From positions 104,904 to 142,565 of the forward strand of contig PMHJ01000023.1 in the NCBI GenBank assembly GCA_003158175.1: a stretch of 37,662 bases of DNA, written 5' to 3'. The notes under the pieces are model-generated. The model was given only the letters and a program-made list of their open reading frames with translations. It did no database searches and was not told where the DNA came from. The translations under genes and the position numbers were made by a program. Shown here piece by piece: positions 31,725 to 37,662 of the stretch (the first letter of the stretch is position 1; each line of letters starts with the position of its first letter). The stretch comes from Candidatus Cybelea septentrionalis (lineage in GTDB: Bacteria > Vulcanimicrobiota > Vulcanimicrobiia > Vulcanimicrobiales > Vulcanimicrobiaceae).

Positions 31725-32065
31725 CTGATGCCTCCTGGAGCGTGAACGGATCGGCGGGTACTATTGCTTCGGCGCCGACCGCTCAGCCGCCCTTACGCTG
31801 GGAATGTGATCGATACTGCGCGGCGACCGCTCTTGAGTTCCTCAGCTGTGGTCTTCCGCGGTGGCGCAAGATCACCAAGGACGATGTTACGCCCCTGCCG
31901 ACGACGGCAACACGTGTCAAGCAACAGGCCGAACAGCGCAGTCTCAGTGAACCGGAATGGCGCTAATCGCGGCCAGCTATACGGGTAATACCCCTCGCCA
32001 ATCAGACCGGCACCTGGCGTGCGCCAACACTTCTCGCCTTAGGATAGCTCTACTATTATAGACCG
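31725..32065. other. Intergenic region, divergent promoters
   Basis: This 341-bp region lies between the minus-strand glycine-rich gene and the plus-strand sigma factor. It contains AGGAGG for the former (near 31730) and TATTAT (32054-32059) for the latter. Open frames of 74 codons (31742-31966 and 31764-31988) have no recognisable similarity, no good ribosome-binding site and no ordered composition, so I do not call them. I see no RNA gene or repeat. Confidence 0.5.
32054..32059 (+). promoter_or_regulatory. -10 element giving a probably leaderless sigma-factor mRNA
   Basis: TATTAT ends 6 bases before the GTG start of the sigma factor, so transcription should begin at or next to the start codon. 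The -35 region (TTCTCG at a 17-base spacing) is weak, so an alternative sigma factor or activator may be needed. There is no Shine-Dalgarno before GTG 32066, in line with a leaderless transcript. Confidence 0.45.
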
Positions 32066-32638
32066 GTGGAACGAGAAGCTGTGGTGACCCGACTCTTTGT
32101 GCCTCTTGTCGAAGCGGCTCGATCTGGAGGCGTATCAGAACTTGAGGCGCTTGTGCGGGCCGTTTGGCCTTATGCGTACCGGATATCGCAGTCTATCCTT
32201 CATGATCGCGCCTTAGCGGAGGATGCCGCGCAAGAAGCGTGTGCGGTGCTTTTTCGACATATTAAACGGCTGCGGGCAGCTCCAGCCTTCACGGTGTGGT
32301 TCTATCGAATCGTCGTTCGCGAAGCATTGGCGATTCGAAAAAGGGCTTTTGCTACGACGATCGAGTTGGAGCCTTCATCAAGTTCGCTCTTGGACGATGT
32401 ATTAACGCGGATCGAAGTGCTCGACGCGCTCATGGAACTTCCCGCCCCACAACGTGTTTGCGTCGCCCTCAGTGTCTGCGGTGAGATGAGCAGCCGCGAA
32501 ATAGGTGCGGTTTTGGAGATTTCCGACAGCACCGTGCGATTTCATATTATGAGAGCCAGACGAACACTAGAAAAATCGCTTAGCCATTTGAACGAACATA
32601 TTAGGTCACGCGAGGAGACCCCCGACGGTGCAGCCTGA
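32066..32638 (+). CDS. RNA polymerase sigma factor, ECF-like
   Basis: The product has 190 residues. Region 2 is at about 20-95 (AYRISQSILHDRALAEDAAQ, EACAVLFRHIKRLRAAPAF, TVWFYRIVVREAL), matching sigma-70 region 2 of the ECF group. Region 4 is at about 120-175 (LMELPAPQRVCVALSVCGEM, SSREIGAVLEISDSTVRFHI, MRARRTLEKSL), a helix-turn-helix that reads the -35 element. The start codon is GTG 32066; GTG 32081 and 32084 are alternatives. It overlaps the next gene by 11 bases, the usual layout of a sigma/anti-sigma pair. Its regulon is unknown; the large glycosyltransferase gene downstream and the divergent lipoprotein gene are candidate targets by position only. Confidence 0.9.
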   Translation: MEREAVVTRLFVPLVEAARSGGVSELEALVRAVWPYAYRISQSILHDRALAEDAAQEACAVLFRHIKRLRAAPAFTVWFYRIVVREALAIRKRAFATTIELEPSSSSLLDDVLTRIEVLDALMELPAPQRVCVALSVCGEMSSREIGAVLEISDSTVRFHIMRARRTLEKSLSHLNEHIRSREETPDGAA

Positions 32639-32897
32639 CATCGAACTAATGATTGACCGTGCGCTTAATATCGGCGCACCACCCGTGCCGCTAGCATCTA
32701 TTCGCATGCGTGCGTGGCGGCGTTCAGCATCCGAAAAGAGTCTGCGGTTGTTCCTTTGGTTTGCTGCCGTCTTTGCAATTACGCTGCCTATGATGTACTC
32801 CACACACGTGTCAAAGGGAGAAGCGGAGATGTTCCACGGTGCGGTCGTTACCGGGCTGGGCCCTCAGGTACAGCCTGCTCCGACTCCATCTAGCTAA
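32628..32897 (+). CDS. Single-span membrane protein, candidate anti-sigma factor
   Basis: The product has 89 residues from GTG 32628, with GAGGAG 9 bases upstream inside the sigma gene. An N-terminal cytosolic part of about 38 residues (QPDIELMIDRALNIGAPPVP then LASIRMRAWRRSASEKSL) is followed by one membrane helix (about 40-57, LRLFLWFAAVFAITLPMMY) and a short periplasmic Ser/Pro-rich tail (QVQPAPTPSS). No zinc-binding anti-sigma (ZAS) motif is present and no family is recognised. The role as anti-sigma is inferred only from the 11-base overlap with the sigma gene and its topology. Confidence 0.65.
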   Translation: MQPDIELMIDRALNIGAPPVPLASIRMRAWRRSASEKSLRLFLWFAAVFAITLPMMYSTHVSKGEAEMFHGAVVTGLGPQVQPAPTPSS

Positions 32898-33024
32898 CGG
32901 GCCGTGGTAGAGCGTAGGATCTCTCCGGGGCCGCATCGGGCTCTCGGTCGATCCTTGCCACACGCTTTCGGAAGCCTCTCGCGAGTTTCACGGTGCGACG
33001 CTCCTTAGGGAAAAAGGGCGAGCC

Positions 33025-36000
33025 GTGAAAGATGAAGGCGCGGTACGTCCGAGTTCTATCTCCCTGGGGCTTCCCGCGGTGATCGTCGTCGGACTCATCA
33101 TAAGGGTGCTCTTCGTCGGCAACGAAGGGTTCAAGACTGACGTCGGCACGTACGTTGCATGGGCGTCGCGTTTGAGCGAACACGGCTTTACGTCGTTCTA
33201 TTCTACAGTCGTATTTGCCGACTACCCTCCGGGGTACTTCTACATTCTCGCAGCGCTCGGGCATTTCTGGCATCTCTTCTTCGCTGCGCACGACCCGAAC
33301 GGAATAATATTTCGCGATCTCGTGAAGTTGCCGGCAATTCTGGCCGATCTTGCGGTGGGTACGCTTATTTACGCGGTCGTACGGCGTTTTGCCGCAACGG
33401 GTCTCGCTCTTTGCGCAACGGCCCTCTATCTACTTAACCCGGCGACCATTTATGACTCCGCCGCCTGGGGCCAAGTCGATTCCGTTGCCGGCTTTTTTGC
33501 GCTCTTTGCCATTTATGCGTTACTGAAGAGCGACGATAAATTCGCAAGAAGCGCCGCACACGCGGGCTGGATCGTGGGAGCTTGGCTCTCCTTCGGCTAC
33601 TCGTTGCTGATCAAGCCCCAGGCTGCCGTGCTTTTACCGCTCATCGTCGCGTTTGCTTTCGTCAATCCGTCGATGCGCCATGCGCGAATTAAAGCAAGCG
33701 CGATTGGCGCCGCAGGCGCCCTTACGCTTGCGGTCTTGCTAAGTGAACCCTTCCATCACGGAAGTGCCTTTGCCGTGATGAGTTGGCTCTTCGATGTCTA
33801 TCGGTTCGGCGCAAGCGTCTACGCCTATAACACTGTCGACGCGTTTAACTTGTGGGCGCTCAGAGGCCAGATGTGGGTTCCCGACAGCCAACACATCGCG
33901 GCCTTGCAGCAGTATCTTTGGGGGATTCTGCTGGTGCTTGCTGCGCTCGTGCTTATTGTGTGGCGTTACCTTCAGGATCGGACACCTCGAGCATTGCTGG
34001 AGGGTTGCGCCGTCGCAACACTAGCGTTTTTTACGCTCGCCACCCGAATGCACGAGCGCTATCTGTTCAACGGACTCCTTTTTACGATAGTGTGCCTGCC
34101 TTTCGCGCGGCGATATCTTTGGGCCATTGTCATCTTAACCATCGTGCTTTGTGCAAACCTCGCGTATAGCTTGGACTATCTTAACGTCGTTTCTAATAAC
34201 GTCCCGGGCGTCGACCAACGGAACTTGTGGGGCACCTGGACGACGTTGCTTTCGCTTATCGCCGTCGGAACGTTCTTCTGGCTGGGATACTGTTATTTGG
34301 GAACAACGGAAGGCTCCGCCGTTCCGGTAGCCAACGCGCGCAAGCCGCGCGGCGCTGCCGTTTTAAAGTGGGAAGCGATACGCCACTGGTTCGATCCGCG
34401 TGAAGGTTTGGCTGCGATGCAGTCGCCCCTCGACTATATCATCGTCGGGGCGTTAGGCGTCGGAAACTTCGTTCTCTCGTTCGTGGGATATTGGTGGCCT
34501 AACGGGTCTTCTTGTTGGGCGGAAAACGGTCTTCAGCGTTGCGGCGTATTCGACGAAACGTACTTTGCTCGTGCAGGTGAAGAGTATCTGCAGAACCTCC
34601 GAATCTATGAAAACACTCATCCGCCACTGAGCAAGTTACTGGTTACGTTCTCGATGATGCTTTTCGGTGGCATGCCGAAAGGGCACGGTATTGGGGGTTG
34701 GACGTTCCTCAATGGCATCATCGGCCACATGAGCAACGGCGATAATCCTTACGGCTGGCGGTTTCTGGATGTCGTCGTCGGCGCGTTCGTCGTGATGCTG
34801 CTCTATTGCTTTGCCAAGCGTGTCACCGGCTCGACGCTTTTTGCTACCATCGCGGCGCTGCTCCTGACGTTCGATGGCATGCACTTTGTTCAGTCGCGCC
34901 TTGCCACGCCCGAAGGCTTCGTCGTTTTCTTCTCGACGTTCGCTCTTTACGCGTTTTACCGCTTTTGGGTCAGCTCACAGATTGCAAATCACAGACATCT
35001 TATTGTCCCGCCGTGGGCCTATGTCGTCGGCGTGGCCGCTTCGTTTGGGGTGGGGTGCATTGTCGGGCAGACATGCCGCTTGCTTCATGGCTTCGATGCG
35101 TCCGCAACGACGATCGTAACGATTTATATAACCGGCCTCTGTTACTTACTAGTCCGATTTTTCGGAGTCCCAGCTTGTTTCTCCGATGGGCAACGTGAGC
35201 TTAGCTATGCTGAAGGCTCCTTCGCCCTCACTGGCCCGGGTTGCGGGGAAGTCCTCGCGGCTGACGGCGGCATTATTGACGCGCGCGGAAACATTCAGCG
35301 GGGATCGAGGTCTCAACCGCGCGGAGGGGCCCTTACTTACGACGACGCCCCGCTGCATATCGAGTACCGCCGAGACCTCAGCGTCGCCTACGAGACACCT
35401 GTCGGAGACGCGATCTACGCTGACAACGAGATTCGCGCCGGGAACGCCAGCGAGAAGGGACGCTCGTCAAATCTCTGGCTCGTTCTCTTCACCGTAACCT
35501 TAGGCTTACTGGTCGCAACAAAGTGGTACGGCGTAATGGGATTTGGCGTCAGCTTCGTCATACTGATCTTCGTATCGCTGCAGCGCTATTTCTTTCGCGA
35601 CCGGCCGACGCTATGGGGCAATCCGCGAGGCTTCAGGCTTGATACCTCAATGGTCGCAATTGTAATCGTGACAACGACGGTGTATCTCTTGGTCTGGGTT
35701 CCGGACCTTGCGCGTCATTCTGCGGACCCAAACGAAATTCACAACTTCAACGATGTCGTATATCGCCAGTACTCGATGTTTGAATACCACGACGTAGGCG
35801 TAGCGCACGCCACGCATCCATATTCTTCAAAGTGGTGGGAGTGGCCACTCGATTACGTCCCGATTGCCTACTTCTATGAAGATCGCCGTAAGGACCCGAC
35901 GAACGACAATGTTTGCTGCGTTTACGAGATCACGTCCCTACCCAATCCAATAATCCTTTGGTTTGGGCTTTTTAGTGTCCCTTTCGTAGGCTGCTTGGCC

Positions 36001-36342
36001 TTTCGCTTACGCAGTAAGGCGTACGCACTGATTGTACTCGCCTACGCCCTCCAATGGATACCGTGGGCCGGATCGCCACGCATTACATTTGCTTACCATT
36101 TTTATGTCAACATTCCACTAATTTGCCTCTGCAATACAATTGCGTTGCAACGCTTTTGGGAGTGGGGTAAGAGCGCAGGTCGTCACGGACAGAACCTCTC
36201 CGTGCTCTGCGCTGCGGCGTACCTAACAATCGTATTGGGGGCGTTCGTATATTTCTACCCAATTTTGACAGCCCATCCGTTGACTTGGAATGCCTGGCAT
36301 CAGCGCATGTGGATTGACAAGTGGATAATTGGACCAGGTTAA
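33025..36342 (+). CDS. Two-module GT-C membrane glycosyltransferase with protein O-mannosyltransferase-like second half
   Basis: The product has 1105 residues with some 20 or more membrane helices, and joins two GT-C glycosyltransferase folds. Module 1 (about 15-430) resembles polyprenol-linked mannosyltransferases of the GT87/PIG-M-like type: GFKTDVGTYVAWASRL with Asp39 after helix 1, YPPGYFYILAALG, YLLNPATIYDSAAWGQVDSV, and TRMHERYLFNGLL. Module 2 (about 485-1105) is protein O-mannosyltransferase (PMT, GT39): CGVFDETYFARAGEEYL with acidic pair Asp510-Glu511 after the helix, NTHPPLSKLLV with His532, DGMHFVQSRLATPEGF, and AYHFYVNIPL near the end. A soluble insert of about 90 residues (725-815) sits in module 2. 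PMTs mannosylate Ser/Thr of exported proteins. GTG 33025 follows AAGGG; it lies 127 bp after the anti-sigma candidate. Confidence 0.87.
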   Translation: MKDEGAVRPSSISLGLPAVIVVGLIIRVLFVGNEGFKTDVGTYVAWASRLSEHGFTSFYSTVVFADYPPGYFYILAALGHFWHLFFAAHDPNGIIFRDLVKLPAILADLAVGTLIYAVVRRFAATGLALCATALYLLNPATIYDSAAWGQVDSVAGFFALFAIYALLKSDDKFARSAAHAGWIVGAWLSFGYSLLIKPQAAVLLPLIVAFAFVNPSMRHARIKASAIGAAGALTLAVLLSEPFHHGSAFAVMSWLFDVYRFGASVYAYNTVDAFNLWALRGQMWVPDSQHIAALQQYLWGILLVLAALVLIVWRYLQDRTPRALLEGCAVATLAFFTLATRMHERYLFNGLLFTIVCLPFARRYLWAIVILTIVLCANLAYSLDYLNVVSNNVPGVDQRNLWGTWTTLLSLIAVGTFFWLGYCYLGTTEGSAVPVANARKPRGAAVLKWEAIRHWFDPREGLAAMQSPLDYIIVGALGVGNFVLSFVGYWWPNGSSCWAENGLQRCGVFDETYFARAGEEYLQNLRIYENTHPPLSKLLVTFSMMLFGGMPKGHGIGGWTFLNGIIGHMSNGDNPYGWRFLDVVVGAFVVMLLYCFAKRVTGSTLFATIAALLLTFDGMHFVQSRLATPEGFVVFFSTFALYAFYRFWVSSQIANHRHLIVPPWAYVVGVAASFGVGCIVGQTCRLLHGFDASATTIVTIYITGLCYLLVRFFGVPACFSDGQRELSYAEGSFALTGPGCGEVLAADGGIIDARGNIQRGSRSQPRGGALTYDDAPLHIEYRRDLSVAYETPVGDAIYADNEIRAGNASEKGRSSNLWLVLFTVTLGLLVATKWYGVMGFGVSFVILIFVSLQRYFFRDRPTLWGNPRGFRLDTSMVAIVIVTTTVYLLVWVPDLARHSADPNEIHNFNDVVYRQYSMFEYHDVGVAHATHPYSSKWWEWPLDYVPIAYFYEDRRKDPTNDNVCCVYEITSLPNPIILWFGLFSVPFVGCLAFRLRSKAYALIVLAYALQWIPWAGSPRITFAYHFYVNIPLICLCNTIALQRFWEWGKSAGRHGQNLSVLCAAAYLTIVLGAFVYFYPILTAHPLTWNAWHQRMWIDKWIIGPG

Positions 36343-36475
36343 GACGCCGACGTCTTGGCGAAAGGCACACTTTCGTTTCTCCTGGGACCGCGTTAGAGCG
36401 GGTCCGTTACTATCTTTGTAATGAGTGAGTAGCCAAAAACACAGACAGTCTTGCGGCCTGGGTGGTTAATTTGAC

Positions 36476-37369
36476 TCAAATGGGCAGCGCTTCCGGCTCA
36501 CGTAAATTGATATCAGAGGGACCGTCAAGCGTCGGTAAAATCGGCGCGCAAGTGTCTGATGCATGGATGTCGGTAAAGCCAATGCTCGCTGCCGTAAATG
36601 TTCTGTCGTGGTGGAACACGAGCGGTTCAAGCGCAGTTTCCCTTTGAATATAGGCGTTTCCATCGACGTTTTGGAAGGTCACGAGCCAAGCGACGTTTGT
36701 CATTGGTGCATTGGTGAAGTTCCCTTGGATTTGAAGTTGCACAACTTGGTACGTGTAAACATCAACCCAAAGGTCTCTGATTCTGTACCAGTCAGGATGA
36801 GTTATCGGTTTCAAATGCAAATGATAAGCGTACAATGCACCTACTTCTTCCGTTCCAACCAAGGAAACCATGTAGACTCTATCAATCGCTGTAACTGTCG
36901 CAATTGTATGCAAACCAGACGTCGTAGGCGAAGCTGTGTTTGGCGCCGCTGCATGCCGTGTCGTTAAGCCAAAGAAATAGGCCGGACTTATAAGCGGGAC
37001 ACCCAAATAGTCTGGGGAGGCCTCCGTCCGGTGAGCATCCTTAGTCACGGTCTCGGTTTGGCCGCCCGCCTCCGTATTCCAGCCGATAGAAAAGGACAGT
37101 TTGAAGTTCATCCCGCGGGTTTGGTGGGGTGTAGCCTGTTCTTCGTCGCTCACTCCCTCAACTCGAACGTCGCCGCTTACAAATGCTTCAGCAAGAAAGT
37201 GTTCGAACTCATCCTTATTGCCTTCGGAGACTTGGATAGTAGTGCGATAAGAGATGGGGTCCGGATATGACTGTGACTGAAGAACCCGCTTAGCATGCTC
37301 GAAAATTTGATAAGCATCGGGCTTCGCTAAGGCGTTTGACGTCAGCAAAATACATAGTGCCGGAAACAC
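36476..37369 (-). CDS. Hypothetical secreted protein
   Basis: The product has 297 residues from GTG 37369. The N-terminus (MFPALCILLTSNALA) resembles the h- and c-region of a signal peptide ending near ALA, but lacks a basic n-region. Upstream in the same frame lies RLILRSISTTAV, which would supply one, preceded by CTG codons at 37405 and 37399 just after GAGGTGA, so a CTG start is possible. The mature part is beta-rich with aromatic strands (YHLHLKPITHPDWYRIRDLW, VDVYTYQVVQLQIQG, VAWLVTFQNVDGNAYI) and suggests a lipoprotein-sorting-factor-like (LolA/LppX) half-barrel, but I do not claim that family. GC content is lower than in the left part of the window. It follows the partial gene at the right edge by 15-50 bp and may be in its operon. 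Confidence 0.65.
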   Translation of the reverse strand: MFPALCILLTSNALAKPDAYQIFEHAKRVLQSQSYPDPISYRTTIQVSEGNKDEFEHFLAEAFVSGDVRVEGVSDEEQATPHQTRGMNFKLSFSIGWNTEAGGQTETVTKDAHRTEASPDYLGVPLISPAYFFGLTTRHAAAPNTASPTTSGLHTIATVTAIDRVYMVSLVGTEEVGALYAYHLHLKPITHPDWYRIRDLWVDVYTYQVVQLQIQGNFTNAPMTNVAWLVTFQNVDGNAYIQRETALEPLVFHHDRTFTAASIGFTDIHASDTCAPILPTLDGPSDINLREPEALPI

Positions 37370-37420
37370 AGCCGTCGTCGAGATCGATCTCAGGATCAGG
37401 CGCAGACGTCACCTCGAGGT

Positions 37421-37662
37421 TTAATCGGATTTCAGCCAGCGGGCTGCTGCTTCAGCCGTGTCTTCGGGTTTGGTATTAAAGGCGATGGCGGAACCCGGGG
37501 CGGCGTTGTGGATTGCATTCACGGCTTTCTCGAAAATCAAAAGGCCCTTAGGCGGCAACCGCATCCCTCCACCTATTACCACGCAATCGTAAGTTGCGCT
37601 GCCGAGTTGTTTCTCTAGCGTGGCTATCCCGGCGTCGTCAGGCGAGATCATGCAAAGGTCCC
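37421..37662 (-). CDS. Conserved hypothetical protein, C-terminal part (5' end outside window)
   Basis: The frame is open to the window edge and reads DLCMISPDDAGIATLEKQL, then DCVVIGGGMRLPPKGLLIFE, then AVNAIHNAAPGSAIAFNTKP and EDTAEAAARWLKSD. I recognise this as a widespread bacterial conserved family of about 120-130 residues without assigned function: Rossmann-like, with a G-x-G-x-R-x-x-P loop and a phosphate-site-like FNTxPxD. The internal Met at 37651 is not the start because homologues run through it. Its stop is 15 bases from the possible CTG start of the next gene downstream, next to the Shine-Dalgarno GAGGTGA. Confidence 0.75.
   Translation of the reverse strand, partial: DLCMISPDDAGIATLEKQLGSATYDCVVIGGGMRLPPKGLLIFEKAVNAIHNAAPGSAIAFNTKPEDTAEAAARWLKSD

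Noticed and set aside
31742-31966. A 74-codon frame with two cysteines upstream of the sigma factor
   Set aside because: It has no Shine-Dalgarno, no family resemblance, and a competing overlapping frame of the same length.
36341-36356. Hairpin AAGACG-CCGA-CGTCTT just after the glycosyltransferase stop
   Set aside because: It has a short 6-bp stem with no T-run, so it is not called as a terminator; it may be a weak processing or Rho-related structure.

Overview
The window is about 37.7 kb of GC-rich bacterial chromosome with very short intergenic gaps and several overlapping gene ends. No tRNA, rRNA, CRISPR array, insertion sequence or phage gene was found. The housekeeping set (groEL, hsp20-lon, infC-rpmI-rplT, spoU, pheS-pheT-cvpA) is clearly bacterial. 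The right-hand part carries several secreted lipoproteins sharing an almost stereotyped leader that ends in MLAGCGGSQPPI. From memory, that leader is characteristic of uncultured Candidatus Eremiobacterota (WPS-2). This placement is an inference that marker-gene phylogeny should test.

Layout, left to right. (1) 1-5290: the groEL 3' end with a strong terminator, a convergent secreted protein of unknown role, then a korA-korB (2-oxoacid:ferredoxin oxidoreductase)-sirtuin operon. (2) 5297-7510: an amino-acid permease coupled to a small DUF6504-like protein, and a divergent secreted protein. (3) 7514-12577: a CIRCE-like operator in front of an hsp20-lon operon, convergent selD, and a class V aminotransferase divergent from selD with only 14 bp between them. 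(4) 12558-21613: a minus-strand translation supercluster. The order infC-rpmI-rplT ... spoU-(yqzL-like)-pheS-pheT-cvpA is the familiar bacterial one, but a dead serine-hydrolase homologue, a small unknown protein, a Nudix hydrolase and a small membrane protein now sit between rplT and spoU. Both infC and pheS have a terminator-like hairpin just ahead of the start, suggesting transcription attenuation. infC appears to use the rare start codon ATA. A 33-codon YqzL-like gene lies in the pheS leader. (5) 21610-27387: ornithine aminotransferase, two alpha/beta hydrolases, an ArnT-like membrane glycosyltransferase and 3-methyladenine DNA glycosylase I.

(6) 27373-31724 is accessory. It holds a lipoprotein that looks truncated, two glycine-rich lipoproteins of the ALK-type glycine-rich class, a lipoprotein with GloVer-type repeats, and a relic of a third glycine-rich gene whose signal peptide and last residues survive around a one-base frameshift. 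The same leader cassette precedes different mature domains. (7) 32054-37662: an ECF-like sigma factor with a probably leaderless mRNA, an overlapping single-span membrane protein (candidate anti-sigma), a 1105-residue protein fusing two GT-C glycosyltransferase modules (the second a protein O-mannosyltransferase type), a secreted protein of unknown role, and the end of a conserved hypothetical gene.

The most novel-looking material is the decaying and shuffling lipoprotein locus, the two-module GT-C fusion behind a sigma/anti-sigma pair, the catalytically dead serine-hydrolase homologue, and the regulatory leaders of hsp20-lon, infC and pheS. I saw no defence system or other multi-gene system that I could call new with confidence.
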